Assembly: GCF_000717875.1 (NCBI RefSeq)
Contig: NZ_JOCT01000021.1
Location: 186,001 to 250,000 of the forward strand
Source: Streptomyces sp. NRRL S-455
GTDB taxonomy: Bacteria; Actinomycetota; Actinomycetes; Streptomycetales; Streptomycetaceae
Reading direction: 5' to 3'
DNA: 64,000 bases
Below the pieces are notes generated by a model, which saw only the letters and a list, made by a program, of their open reading frames with translations, was not told where the DNA came from and made no database searches. Positions 1 through 8,551 of the stretch are shown piece after piece (position 1 is the stretch's first letter; every line of letters begins with the position of its first letter). The position numbers and the translations under genes were made by a program.

Positions 1-909
1 CCACCGGGCGACCGCCTCCGAGATCGGCTGCCCGGTCTCCAGTTCCAGGAAGCCGAACTGGCCGCTCTGGTTGCACTCGAGGAACCACCAGAAGCCGTCC
101 TCGTCCTCGGCGAAGTCGAAGGCCGCGTACGCCAGCCGGGCCATGTCGACGTAGTCGCGCACCGACTTGCGGATCCGGTCGGGCACCGGGACGGGCTCCC
201 AGGTGTGCCCGGTGTCGCCGTAGCGTCCGTCGACCTGGTCCGGCTCGGCGGTCTTCCGCGCGGCGAACAGCCGGCTGCTGACGCAGGTCAGACGGATGTC
301 GGCACGCTTGGGTACGTACCGCTGCAGCAGCGTGGGACCGGCCGCGACAGCCGAGAAGTCCGAGTCGGGCCCGATCAGCGTCGTGGGCAGGTCCAGCGCC
401 GGCTCACCGGGCGGCGGCCCCGAGGCGGACTTCACCACCACCTCCCCGTACTCCTCGGCGAACTGCCGTGCCAGCCGCGGCAAGGTGGTGATGACGGTCG
501 GCGGTACGGCGAAGCCGCTGAGATGAGCGGTCCTCAGCTGCCAGGGCTTCAGGCGGGCCCGGTCGGCGTCGCGTGGATGGTTCATCCACCGGGCGGAGGC
601 GGAGTAGAGCATCCCGAACAGCGCCTGGCGGGTCTCGGCGGTCAGCCAAGCGGAGGGCTCATCCGCGTGCGCGGCCGGTTCGCCGGGTCTGCGCACCCAC
701 ACGGATCGCAGACCCCCCATGCTGACCACGTGCCCGTTCGCCGACAGGAGGCCCTCGAAGTCGCCATGGGTGTAGTGCGCGGACAGCACGGTATTGACCG
801 GCAGGTCGGCCGGGTCCAGCCGCATGACGGGCACCGCCGCGTCGTGCAGCTTGGTCACCACCATGTCGGCGGTGACGTCATCCTTGGCGGTGAGGATCAG
901 TACGGTCAT
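1..909 (-). CDS. ATP-grasp ribosomal peptide maturase (TgmB-like), 3' end outside window
   Basis: 303 residues are visible from an ATG at 909, open to the window edge. The start MTVLILTAKDDVTADMVV and the order of blocks fit the MvdD/TgmB graspetide ligases: an N-terminal domain around the VWVRRPGEP segment, then VVVKSASG, the LLQRYVPKRADIRLTCV segment and a C-terminal ECNQSGQFGFLE block carrying the ATP/Mg-binding acidic and Asn residues. Such enzymes use ATP to join Asp/Glu side chains to Thr/Ser or Lys of a precursor, giving macrolactones or macrolactams. The precursor-like gene lies 14 nt upstream on the same strand, which strongly supports this reading. A methyltransferase (PIMT type) often follows and would lie beyond position 1. 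Confidence 0.9.
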   Translation of the reverse strand, partial: MTVLILTAKDDVTADMVVTKLHDAAVPVMRLDPADLPVNTVLSAHYTHGDFEGLLSANGHVVSMGGLRSVWVRRPGEPAAHADEPSAWLTAETRQALFGMLYSASARWMNHPRDADRARLKPWQLRTAHLSGFAVPPTVITTLPRLARQFAEEYGEVVVKSASGPPPGEPALDLPTTLIGPDSDFSAVAAGPTLLQRYVPKRADIRLTCVSSRLFAARKTAEPDQVDGRYGDTGHTWEPVPVPDRIRKSVRDYVDMARLAYAAFDFAEDEDGFWWFLECNQSGQFGFLELETGQPISEAVARW

Positions 910-923
910 TCCGGCGCGGATCG

Positions 924-1169
924 TCAGTCGTCGAAGTGGGTCTTGGAACCGGCGGTGGACGCCGTCGTGCCGACCGCCAGGAGGAGCTCCGGGTCACTGA
1001 CGGCCGGGCGGCCGTCGGGAAGCACGTTCAGCTGGAGCGAATCGTCGAAGCGGTAGGGCGTCACCACCGTCGGAAGCGGCCTGGGCAAGGCGTAGTTGAG
1101 GGTGAACGGTCGCACTCGAAGCCTCGTCTCTTCCACATCGCCGGTACCGGCAGCGCTCAGTTTCTTCAC
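924..1169 (-). CDS. Putative ATP-grasp-modified RiPP precursor (TgmA-like), 81 aa
   Basis: A short protein directly upstream of the ATP-grasp maturase. It has a leader with a RPFTLNYALPRP block, which matches the conserved PFxLxxA-type leader motif of the actinobacterial putative ATP-grasp target family, followed by a Pro/Asp-rich middle and a C-terminal core ending VGTTASTAGSKTHFDD. The core offers several Thr/Ser acceptors and two terminal Asp donors, as expected for ester-linked graspetides. The start at 1169 gives a normal leader length; a later start would cut the conserved block. It lies 31 nt downstream of the membrane-protein gene and may be read with the sigma factor operon. Ring connectivity cannot be read from sequence. 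Confidence 0.85.
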   Translation of the reverse strand: MKKLSAAGTGDVEETRLRVRPFTLNYALPRPLPTVVTPYRFDDSLQLNVLPDGRPAVSDPELLLAVGTTASTAGSKTHFDD

Positions 1170-1200
1170 TACTTACACACCGAAACCGATGCCGGAATCG

Positions 1201-2010
1201 TCACCGGCCCTTGCCTTCGCCCGTCCGGCCGTTGCCGGGATTCCCGTTGCCCGGCGCGCCGGGGTCGCCGGCGTTCCCAGCCGTGCCGCCCGTGCCGGCG
1301 TCCGCGGCACCCTCGCCGGGCCTGCCCGCGTCCCCGGCCCCGTTCGCGTCGCCGGCCCCGTCCGTGTCGCCGGCCCTGCTCGGCGTGGCCGTCGGCCGCG
1401 GCAGCCGTTCGGCGCAGTACGCGTCGACCTCGCCCTCGCCGCCCGCCGCCGCGACGAGCCGCCGCCATGCCGTCGCGTCGAGCGTCTTTCCGCGTTCCCT
1501 GCCTCGTACGTAGGCGCGGCAGTGGGACTCGGCGTCCAGGGCGGAGGACGAGCCGTCCCCGGGGCCCCGGCTGCCGGAGGGATCCGGTGACGCCTCTCCG
1601 CCCGGCCGGACGGGAGCGGTCGCCGAGGGATGCGCGGTCCCGCCTCCGGTGCCGTTCGCGGACGAACCGACCGAACCGATGGCCGCGACCGCGACACCGC
1701 CCACAGCGATGCTGGTGAACACAGCGGCGAACGTCGCCTTCACCGGGCGCCCGGTGCGTCGCACCGCGGGCGGCCGCCAGTCGTCCCGGTGCCGGGTACG
1801 CGCTCGGTGCACCCCCGCGTCGCGGGCGGTCCGGAAGGCCGCCACGGCCCGCTGCTCGGCTTCGGGGCCGAGGTCCTCCGCGAGCAGGGCGGCGGCCAGC
1901 ACCGCCCGCAGCGCGGTGTCGTCACGCGGGTCCCAGGGGCCGGTCTCGGCGTCGCCGGGATGCACACGTCGACGGCCTGTGCCCGCGTCGCGGCTCAGCC
2001 GATCACCCAT
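1201..2010 (-). CDS. Hypothetical single-pass membrane protein coupled to sigma factor
   Basis: 269 residues from an ATG at 2010 that overlaps the 3' end of the sigma-factor gene by 16 nt, so the two are probably translationally coupled. Residues 1-90 are charged and cytosolic-like. One membrane segment follows (FAAVFTSIAVGGVAVAAI), then a Gly/Pro/Ala-rich exported region with two cysteines and a low-complexity Gly-Asn-Pro tail. Layout and position match the poorly conserved membrane proteins that accompany ECF-type sigma factors in Streptomyces, and a regulatory role on the sigma factor is plausible. I see no zinc-binding anti-sigma motif (HxxxCxxC). An earlier in-frame start at 2085 is possible but lies inside the sigma gene. 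Confidence 0.7.
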   Translation of the reverse strand: MGDRLSRDAGTGRRRVHPGDAETGPWDPRDDTALRAVLAAALLAEDLGPEAEQRAVAAFRTARDAGVHRARTRHRDDWRPPAVRRTGRPVKATFAAVFTSIAVGGVAVAAIGSVGSSANGTGGGTAHPSATAPVRPGGEASPDPSGSRGPGDGSSSALDAESHCRAYVRGRERGKTLDATAWRRLVAAAGGEGEVDAYCAERLPRPTATPSRAGDTDGAGDANGAGDAGRPGEGAADAGTGGTAGNAGDPGAPGNGNPGNGRTGEGKGR

Positions 2011-2753
2011 GTCCGTTGTCCGTTCCTGCCCGAGCTGTTGGAGGGGTCCGGAAGGCCGGGCCGTGATGCCGGTCTGTCCGTCCACTGACGCCGTCGTGAC
2101 TCATGTCGACTTCCCAGCGTTCGGGAAGCCTCATCCGTCACACTCTCCGCCGCCTCCGCCCCGACGCCCAGCTGGCGGGCGAGGCGTTTCAGTCCCCGGT
2201 GGGTGGCGGTGCGCACCGCGCCGGGGCGCTTGCCGAGGACGCGCGCGGCGGCGGGGCCGTCCAGGCCGACGATGACGCGCAGGAGCACGGCCTCCGCCTG
2301 GTCCCGCGGCAGCCCGCGGACCAATTCCAGGGCCCGCTCGGTGGAGACGGACTCCAGGGCCTGCTCCTGGGTGCTGTGCCGGCCGGGCAGGTCCAGGACG
2401 TCCTGTTCGATCGCCCCCGGCCGGGGGCGCGTGCGCTGCCGGCGCAGATGGTCCAGTGCCCGGTGCCGGGCGATGGTCGCCGTCCAGCCGCGGAAACCCG
2501 CCCCGTCGCCCTTGAACCGCCCGAGGTCCCGGGCGATCTGCAGCCAGGCGTCGGACGCCACGTCCTCCGCGTCGTCCCCTACGAGGCCGCGCAGATAGCC
2601 GAGCAGGCCGGGCTGCACGAGCCGGTAGGCGACCGCGAAGGCCGCCTCGTCGCCCTGCTGCGCCCGCGCGACGGCCGCGCCCAGGGGCGTCCCACACGTT
2701 CGTGCCGTGTCCGGTGACGTTCCGCGCCGGCCGTGCGCTGTGTGAGTGTCGAT
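1995..2753 (-). CDS. RNA polymerase sigma factor, ECF-like (start codon unclear)
   Basis: The product carries a sigma region 2 (GYLRGLVGDDAEDVASDAW through GFRGWTATIARHRALDHLRR) and a region 4 helix-turn-helix (LPRDQAEAVLLRVIVGLDG through RTATHRGLKRLARQL). It would direct RNA polymerase to its own promoter set. No ATG, GTG or TTG lies in frame between the strong terminator at 2818-2860 and the region 2 helices. The coordinate given uses an ATC at 2753 that follows a GGAG-like stretch. A start-codon error, a rare ATC/CTG start, or a shorter GTG-started protein are all possible. Genes downstream in the same direction are the membrane protein and the graspetide pair, which it may control. Confidence 0.8.
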   Translation of the reverse strand: MDTHTAHGRRGTSPDTARTCGTPLGAAVARAQQGDEAAFAVAYRLVQPGLLGYLRGLVGDDAEDVASDAWLQIARDLGRFKGDGAGFRGWTATIARHRALDHLRRQRTRPRPGAIEQDVLDLPGRHSTQEQALESVSTERALELVRGLPRDQAEAVLLRVIVGLDGPAAARVLGKRPGAVRTATHRGLKRLARQLGVGAEAAESVTDEASRTLGSRHESRRRQWTDRPASRPGLPDPSNSSGRNGQRTWVIG

Positions 2754-2817
2754 GACGACCCCCGTACCTCTCTCCGTGCCGCTCCTGACTCCCCCCGGGA
2801 GTGGGACGGAGAGGGAC

Positions 2818-2860
2818 GGGGCGGCCGGGCTCCGTCCACTGCACGGAGCCCGGCCGCCCC
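2818..2860 (-). terminator. Intrinsic terminator after the LCP gene
   Basis: An 18-bp perfect inverted repeat (2818-2835 with 2843-2860) with a 7-nt loop lies 34 nt after the stop of the LytR-CpsA-Psr gene. It separates that gene from the sigma factor, so the sigma factor must have its own promoter between about 2753 and 2818. There is no clear U-run, which is usual for Streptomyces terminators. Confidence 0.85.
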
Positions 2861-2893
2861 ACTGCTCTTCTTCCCGCACTCCGGTCCGGCCGG

Positions 2894-4369
2894 TCAGCCG
2901 TCCTCCTCGATGCTCACCGGCCGGTCGTTCCGCAACTCGGCGAAGAGCTTCTTCGCCTTCGCGTCGTCCCACTTCAGGGCGCTCCCGGCGGCCGCGCCGG
3001 CCACGGGGATGTTCAACTGCCTGCCGGTGCCTCCGGAGACGCTCCTCATCGCCTGGAACAGCGAGAACAGAGTCGGCAGTTCCATGTCCTCGTCCACGAC
3101 GAGGGTCTCCAGCCCCGCGCTCAGGGCGGGGTACGTGCGGAACGGATCGAGCACGACGCCCGGCGTGGCGGCCTTGCGGGCGAGGGCGGAGAGGAACGCG
3201 CGCTGGTTCCTGGAACGCCCCAGGTCGCCGTCCGCCTCCTGGTGCCGTTGGCGGACGAACGCCAGCGCCTGGGTGCCGGTCAGGTTGTGACAGCCCTTCT
3301 TCAGGTCCAGTCCCGACTTCGGGTCCTTGATGTCCCGGTCCACGCACATGTCCACACCGCCGACTGCGTCCACGACGCCGACGAACCCCCCGAATCCGAT
3401 CTCCGCGTAATGGTCGACGCGCAGCCCCGTGTTCAGTTCGACGGTCCGGACGAGCATCCTGGGCCCGCCGAGGGAGTAGGCCGCGTTCAGCTTGTTCTTC
3501 GCCGCCCGGTGGGACTTGCCGGTGTCCGGGTCGACGTAGGACGGGATGGTCACCCACGAGTCGCGCGGCAGACTCACCATCGTGGTGCCGTGGGCGCCGG
3601 TGTGCAGGAGCATCATCGAGTCGGTGCGGCTGCCTCCGGCCGTGCCGGTGTGCAGTTCCTTCCTGGCCTGCTCGGACAGGCCGTCCCGGCCGTCCGAGCC
3701 CACGATGAGGTAGTTCGTCCCCTTCCCCCGCGAAGGACGGTCGGCGATCCCGCCCAGGTCGACGGACCTGTCGAGTCTGACCTCGGCCCAGGCGTAGGTC
3801 CCCGCGCCGGTGAGGGCCAGTACGCACAGCAGTGCCGTCAGCAGGCGCACGGCCCGGCGGAACCGGCCGGGGCGCACCCAGCGGGGCCGGACGCTGGTGC
3901 TGTGACCGCCACGCCCGGTGTCGTGGGCCTCGCCCCGGTCCTGGCCCGGCTCGTAGACAGGGCCGGCCTTCGGCACAGGCACAGCCACGGGCACAGGCGC
4001 CGGAGCCGGAGTCGGAGCCGCGGTCGGAGCCGAAGTCGGCGCCGGAGCCGGAGCCGGGTAAGGAGCGGGAGCCGGATACGGAGACGGCCCGAGGCCGGTA
4101 CCGTCGGGACTGCCGTACCGGTAGGGCCCGAGGCCGGCACCGTCGGGACTGCCGTACGGGTAGGGCCCGAGGCCGGCACCGTCGGAACTTCCGTACGGGT
4201 ACGGCCCGACGATGTACCCCTCGTACGGCCGGGCGGGCGCCTGAAGCGGAGAGGTGCCGCTCTGCCACACCTGTCCCGTGATCACCCGATGCCCTTGTGC
4301 CTCCTCGTTCTCGTGCTGCCGGTCGCTTCCGGGCCACCCGCCCGGCCCGTCACTCATGGGATGGACCAC
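2894..4369 (-). CDS. LytR-CpsA-Psr (LCP) family cell-wall ligase
   Basis: 491 residues. The N-terminal ~185 residues are cytosolic and Pro/Tyr/Gly-rich with a 13-residue repeat. One membrane anchor (LLTALLCVLALTGAGTYAW, about 190-210) precedes the extracellular LCP domain. Recognisable LCP blocks are NYLIVGSDGRDG, SRTDSMMLLH, VSLPRDSWVTIP, KLNAAYSLGG, VDAVGGVDMCVD and ALAFVRQRH. Family members transfer undecaprenyl-linked glycopolymers (teichoic acids, capsule or arabinogalactan) to peptidoglycan, using conserved Asp/Arg residues. It lies 6 nt downstream of the glycosyltransferase gene and is probably co-transcribed, suggesting joint work on a surface polysaccharide. MSDGP at 4357 is an alternative start. 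Confidence 0.92.
   Translation of the reverse strand: MVHPMSDGPGGWPGSDRQHENEEAQGHRVITGQVWQSGTSPLQAPARPYEGYIVGPYPYGSSDGAGLGPYPYGSPDGAGLGPYRYGSPDGTGLGPSPYPAPAPYPAPAPAPTSAPTAAPTPAPAPVPVAVPVPKAGPVYEPGQDRGEAHDTGRGGHSTSVRPRWVRPGRFRRAVRLLTALLCVLALTGAGTYAWAEVRLDRSVDLGGIADRPSRGKGTNYLIVGSDGRDGLSEQARKELHTGTAGGSRTDSMMLLHTGAHGTTMVSLPRDSWVTIPSYVDPDTGKSHRAAKNKLNAAYSLGGPRMLVRTVELNTGLRVDHYAEIGFGGFVGVVDAVGGVDMCVDRDIKDPKSGLDLKKGCHNLTGTQALAFVRQRHQEADGDLGRSRNQRAFLSALARKAATPGVVLDPFRTYPALSAGLETLVVDEDMELPTLFSLFQAMRSVSGGTGRQLNIPVAGAAAGSALKWDDAKAKKLFAELRNDRPVSIEEDG
4091..4210 (-). repeat. 13-residue tandem repeat inside LCP N-terminus
   Basis: Three copies of a 39-nt unit encode GPYPYGSSDGAGL-type segments (residues about 54-93 of the LCP protein), followed by Pro-Ala dipeptide runs. 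The repeat lies in the predicted cytosolic tail and is likely to vary in number between strains. Confidence 0.85.
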
Positions 4370-4375
4370 CTTTCA

Positions 4376-6475
4376 TCACCTCGATGACAGCTGTCGTTCG
4401 GCGACCGGATTCCTGAGCTGCTGGGTGGCAGCCGTGCCGGAGCGCTGCATGCGATGCCACTTCAGCCGGGTGCCGAGCAGCAGGGCGACCACGGACTGGA
4501 TGACGACCAGGTACATCAGCTGCCGGTAGACGAAGAGCTGGAACGGCATCGACCACAGCGCCCGCAGCCGCTCGCCGTCGAGTCTCAGGGCGTAGGCCGC
4601 ACAGACCAGCTGGACACCGAGGAAGGCGATCCACACGCCCGTCGCCTGTAGGGGGTCGGCGAAGAGCGCCCCGTACACGGCGAAGAGGTCGACGACCGGC
4701 GCCAGCAGCGGCAGGATCACCTGGAAGACGGCCAGGTAGCTCAGCCCGCGGCGGGCGAAGCGACCGGCCGCGCCCACCTCGACGACGGCCCGGCGGTGCT
4801 TCCACATCGCCTGCAGGGTGCCGTAGCACCACCGGTAGCGCTGCCGCCACAACTGCCGCAGCGAGGTCGGTACTTCCGTCCACGCGATGGCCGACTCCTC
4901 GTAGACCACCCGCCAGCCGGCCCGCCACAGGGCCATCGTGAGGTCGGTGTCCTCGGCGAGGGTGTCCTCGCTGACCCCGCCGACGCCCATGAGCGCGTCC
5001 CGGCGGAAGGCGCCGATGGCGCCGGGGACCGTCGGCATGCACTCCAGCACCTCGAACATGCGACGGTCGAGGTTGAAGCCGAAGACGTACTCCAGGTGCT
5101 GCCATCTGCCGAGCAGTCCACGGCGGTTGCCGACCTTGGTGTTGCCGCTGACCGCGCCGACGGCCGGGTGCGCGAGCGGCTGGATGAGCTGGAACAGGGC
5201 GTCGGGCTCGAAGACGGTGTCGGCGTCGACCATCACCACGATCTCGTGGGACGCGTTGGCCAGACCGGTGTTGAGCGCGGCGGCCTTGCCGGAGTTGGGC
5301 TGCCGGATCACCCGGACCCGGGGGTCGTCGATCCACGTGGCGAGGTCCGCCGTCCGGTCCGTCGAGCCGTCGTCGATCACGATGACCTCGAGGTACGGGT
5401 GCGTGGAGGCGAGCAGCGAATGGACGGTGGACTCGATGCCGGCCTCTTCGTTGTAGGCGGGTACGAGCACCGTCACCGGGGCGTTGACCTCCCGCAGCCA
5501 GGGCGCGCCGGGGCGTGGGCGGGTGAGGCGCCGGACATGGGCGCGGGCGAAGAAGACCAGCGACAGCAGCCGCAGCAGGCCCAGCGCTCCCGCCACGACC
5601 AGCACCCAGGTCATGACGTGCGTGAACGTACTTCCGGCCGCCACGGCCCAGTTCAGGACCTTGCCCTGCCACCGTTCGGCGGTGGACACCCGGGTGTCGG
5701 CGGGCGGCATGCCGACCGCGTCCGTCACGGTGGTGAACCGGTCGGCGCGCGGGTCGTCGAGCAGCTTCTTCGCCTCGTCGTACGCCAGTTCCGTCTGGCT
5801 GAACTGGCGGATCAGACCCCGCGCCGGATCACGCGTCGGACGGTCGGCGGCGACCAGCACATAGCCGTCGGCGGCGGCCTTCCGGGCGGCCTGCCACTCG
5901 GCGCCGCACAGCGTGTCCACCTCGGTGGTCAGCGGCATCCGCAGCAGGCCGGTGCGGATGCCCGCCGTGCCCGCGAGCGTCTTCCGGGTGAGGCCGAGCT
6001 CCATCCCGAAGCGCACGCGCGACGAGGAGCCGAGGTCGGCTCCCGTGTAGGTGTTCGAGCCGATCTCGTGACCCTCGTCGAGGATCCGCCGGACCAGGTC
6101 CGGATGGCGTGCCGCCTGGGCGCCGAACACGAAGAAGGTGGCGTGCGCGTGGTGCTCGCGCAGCAGATCCAGCAGCCGGGGGGTCCACTCGGGATCGGGT
6201 CCGCCGTCGAAGGTGAGGGCGACGGTGCGCGGTGGTGCCGCGGCGGACGACACCTTGTCCCCGTCGATACCGCGCAGGACCGGGCCGCTCTCGTCCACGG
6301 ACCTGGGCACGGGGCTGGTGCACGGGCGGCGTGCCTTCGCGGCGTCCACCTCGTGGATGGTCCAGCCCTCGAAGAGCAAGGTGACGAAGATGACGGGCAG
6401 GGTCAGGGCGAGCAGCCGCCAGTGTCCGCGGGGGTCACGGGAACGGGCGTGCCGACGCTGTGCCGTGCGGCTCAC
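4376..6475 (-). CDS. Deacetylase-like (NodB) pseudo-domain fused to family 2 glycosyltransferase
   Basis: 699 residues with an N-terminal membrane segment (LLALTLPVIFVTLLFEGW), a NodB-like domain (about 80-270), a second membrane segment near 285-310, a GT2 domain (about 330-560) and several C-terminal membrane helices. The GT2 part is intact: PVTVLVPAYNEEAGIES, VIDDGSTDRT, VDADTVFEPDA, EDTDLT and the processive QRYRW motif, as in poly-GlcNAc, hyaluronan and chitin synthases. The deacetylase part has lost its signature: TFDDGP reads TFDGGP (G91), the HTxxxH metal-binding motif has N141 and G145, and RxPY reads RMPL. It is therefore probably not a working deacetylase. The pair with the downstream LCP protein suggests surface glycan synthesis. 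Confidence 0.9.
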   Translation of the reverse strand: MSRTAQRRHARSRDPRGHWRLLALTLPVIFVTLLFEGWTIHEVDAAKARRPCTSPVPRSVDESGPVLRGIDGDKVSSAAAPPRTVALTFDGGPDPEWTPRLLDLLREHHAHATFFVFGAQAARHPDLVRRILDEGHEIGSNTYTGADLGSSSRVRFGMELGLTRKTLAGTAGIRTGLLRMPLTTEVDTLCGAEWQAARKAAADGYVLVAADRPTRDPARGLIRQFSQTELAYDEAKKLLDDPRADRFTTVTDAVGMPPADTRVSTAERWQGKVLNWAVAAGSTFTHVMTWVLVVAGALGLLRLLSLVFFARAHVRRLTRPRPGAPWLREVNAPVTVLVPAYNEEAGIESTVHSLLASTHPYLEVIVIDDGSTDRTADLATWIDDPRVRVIRQPNSGKAAALNTGLANASHEIVVMVDADTVFEPDALFQLIQPLAHPAVGAVSGNTKVGNRRGLLGRWQHLEYVFGFNLDRRMFEVLECMPTVPGAIGAFRRDALMGVGGVSEDTLAEDTDLTMALWRAGWRVVYEESAIAWTEVPTSLRQLWRQRYRWCYGTLQAMWKHRRAVVEVGAAGRFARRGLSYLAVFQVILPLLAPVVDLFAVYGALFADPLQATGVWIAFLGVQLVCAAYALRLDGERLRALWSMPFQLFVYRQLMYLVVIQSVVALLLGTRLKWHRMQRSGTAATQQLRNPVAERQLSSR

Positions 6476-7071
6476 GCAGCCGTCCCGGGTATGGCGTTAA
6501 TCACAGCCGCATCAGGGCCTGTTGTGCGGCCGCGGCTTCCTCCGTGTGCGTCGCCGGGAGCAGGCCCGAGCGCATCGTCCGAGGGCACCGGTCTGACGGT
6601 GAGGGCGACGGTTTCGGCCACCCGCCACACTCTCTCCACATGCTGGTCGGCGCCGTCGAGGCCCGATGGACGAGGGCACGTTTTCTTGCGGTTTGTCTGT
6701 GGGGCGAGCTCCTGCATGGGCGGCGAGTGTAGTCACAGCCAATCCTGTGAGTGTGCCGGAAACAAGCTGAGCAATTGGCTGTGGCGGTGGGTGTGACACT
6801 TGGCGCCGCCGGTGCGCTGGAGTGGTGGGGTGCGGCGCAGTGTGTCTTCACATGTGCCCTTGCCGAAGACGGCCTTCCGAGGGCTGCGGGCCTGCCTCAA
6901 CGGCGGTTCTCAGCCACCCGGTCCGGCCGGTGACGCGGGCGCATCCCGGGTGCGCCGCTTCTCACACTCATGCCGGCGACGGCCGCCGGATCGGCGTCTC
7001 GGCCACTGGTGCGGGTGGGCACCCGCCCTCGCCGGTGCCCACCCGTTCGTCGTGTGTCCGCCGGGTGGCCG
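6476..7071. other. Intergenic stretch, no gene recognised
   Basis: About 600 bases between the glycosyltransferase gene and the DUF4190 gene, both on the minus strand. Short frames here show no family features and poor codon bias. It should hold the promoter of the glycosyltransferase/LCP pair, but I cannot point to convincing -35/-10 boxes. Confidence 0.5.
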
Positions 7072-7359
7072 CTAGCCGCCCACGTACCAGCTGAAGCCGC
7101 CGTTGCTGGCGGCGACGGCCAGGAGTACGAGCCAGAGGACGATGTCGACGACGCCGAGGATGATGCCGGCCTTCGCCATGCCGGCGCCGTTCTTGACCGC
7201 TGCCTGGCGGCGGGCGACGGCGCCGAGGATGATGGCCAGGGGGCCCAGGATGATGTTCAGGAAGATCAGTCCGACGACGCCGCAGCAGAGGCTCGCGATC
7301 GCCAGGCCGTTGGTGCGCGATCCGGAGGAAGCGGCAGGGGAACTGCCGTAACTCGTCAT
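7072..7359 (-). CDS. DUF4190-type small membrane protein, 95 aa
   Basis: A Ser/Gly-rich N-terminus (MTSYGSSPAASSGSRTNG) is followed by LAIASLCCGVVGLIF and a second hydrophobic block VDIVLWLVLLAVAAS, the pattern of DUF4190 proteins (LAIASLVLGLxxxI-like start, GxxLAIILGxxAR, GMAKAGIILG). These are small integral membrane proteins of unknown function that are abundant in Streptomyces. The ATG at 7359 follows a GGGAG site. Longer in-frame starts upstream lack a ribosome binding site and have poor composition. Confidence 0.85.
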   Translation of the reverse strand: MTSYGSSPAASSGSRTNGLAIASLCCGVVGLIFLNIILGPLAIILGAVARRQAAVKNGAGMAKAGIILGVVDIVLWLVLLAVAASNGGFSWYVGG

Positions 7360-7692
7360 TGGATACTCCCGGTTGTCGGTTGCACGGACCGAACGGGCCG
7401 CACTCTCCTTACTGTTGAGTTGCTTTCTGTCGAATGCCCCTGCGAGGCGTTCCCATGTCTGCGAAGCCGGGGCGGGCCGGGGCCGCTGATCGTTCCCGGC
7501 AACGCGAACCATCTCCCGCTTTACACCCGGAAATTGCCCTGACGCATGAGAATTCAGGTTATTGAGGGCGGCGGTGTAACGCGATGACGCTTGCCCGACG
7601 CAGAAGCAGAAAGAAGCGGGGCGGCGATCCGGTGCGCAATCGCGATCCGGGGCGAGCGCGCCGAAATGGCACCACGTCAGATCGGAATTCCT

Positions 7693-8055
7693 GTGAGTAA
7701 CATCGACCCGGTTCCCGGATATCAGCCGTACGACCAGTCCCCGCAGTCCCCCGGCCCGGACCGCTCCGTACCTCGCCAGCACACCGGCCGGCGCGTGGCC
7801 CTCGCCATCTGCACCATCGCCGACATCGCGGCAGGCCTGCTGGGCCTGTGGATTCTCCTTTTCCTGCTCGAGGCGAATCAGGCGAATGTGTTCGTCGAGT
7901 TCGTGAGAGGGGCGGCCGACTGGCTGGCCTGGTGGTCGCAGGACATTTTCACAATGGACACAGAGGGTCTACGGGTCGTCCTCAATTACGGTCTTCCGGC
8001 TGTCATGTATTTGCTGATCGGTCATGGGATCGCCGCTCGGCTGAACCGGGCCTGA
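7693..8055 (+). CDS. Hypothetical two-helix membrane protein, 120 aa
   Basis: Starting at the GTG at 7693 (GGAA upstream) the protein has a Pro/Gln-rich N-terminus, then a hydrophobic helix (ALAICTIADIAAGLLGLWIL), an amphipathic stretch with paired Trp (DWLAWWSQDIF) and a second helix (YGLPAVMYLLIGHGIAA). It looks like a conserved small Streptomyces membrane protein but I know no function. It is transcribed divergently from the DUF4190 gene. An in-frame ATG at 7666 is an alternative start. Confidence 0.7.
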   Translation: MSNIDPVPGYQPYDQSPQSPGPDRSVPRQHTGRRVALAICTIADIAAGLLGLWILLFLLEANQANVFVEFVRGAADWLAWWSQDIFTMDTEGLRVVLNYGLPAVMYLLIGHGIAARLNRA

Positions 8056-8091
8056 CAGCGGCCGACGCGTCTCGCCGGGACGCGTCGGCCC

Positions 8092-8424
8092 CTACGGCAG
8101 CGTCGGCGCGTGGAACTCCCCGAGCCCTGAGTCGAGATCCCGGTCCAGCCAGTAGCGGCGGGGTTCGGCGAGCATGACGTCGACGCTGACGGCGAGGACG
8201 CCGGGGATCCCGGCGAGCTCGTTGTCGACGAAGAGCGCCAGCGCGGAGCGGTCGGTGACCAGGCCGGTGGCGAGGACGGACATGTCGCTGGCCACGTGAG
8301 CGACGAGCCGTGTCTGCGGCAGCCGGTCGATGCGGCGCATGACGTCGGGGGTTTCACCGGGGGCGACCCGCAGGCGGAGCATGAAGGGCGTCTCGAAGCC
8401 CAGCCACTCCGACACGATCACATC
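8092..8424 (-). pseudogene. AsnC/Lrp-type regulator, C-terminal ligand-binding part only
   Basis: The translation from about 8424 to the stop at 8092 resembles the C-terminal RAM/AsnC ligand-binding half of an Lrp-family regulator (LGFETPFMLRLRVAPGE, ARLVAHVASDMSVLA-like block, LFVDNELAGIPGVLAVSVD). No DNA-binding helix-turn-helix lies upstream. Beyond about 8424 the frame is nonsense, and the opposite strand (8424-8502) reads like the tail of another gene ending in a stop. This suggests a deletion joined two genes. Internal GTGs at 8415 and 8421 could still start a short protein. Confidence 0.6.
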
Positions 8425-8551
8425 TACCCGGACACCGTGCCCGCCCAGACGGCGCTGGTCGCGGGACTGCTGGGACGGCTGACGGAACCGCCGCACGGCT
8501 GAGCAGGCGCCCCGCGGCGCAGGCACATTCCGCAGACGCAGAGGCCGAGCC

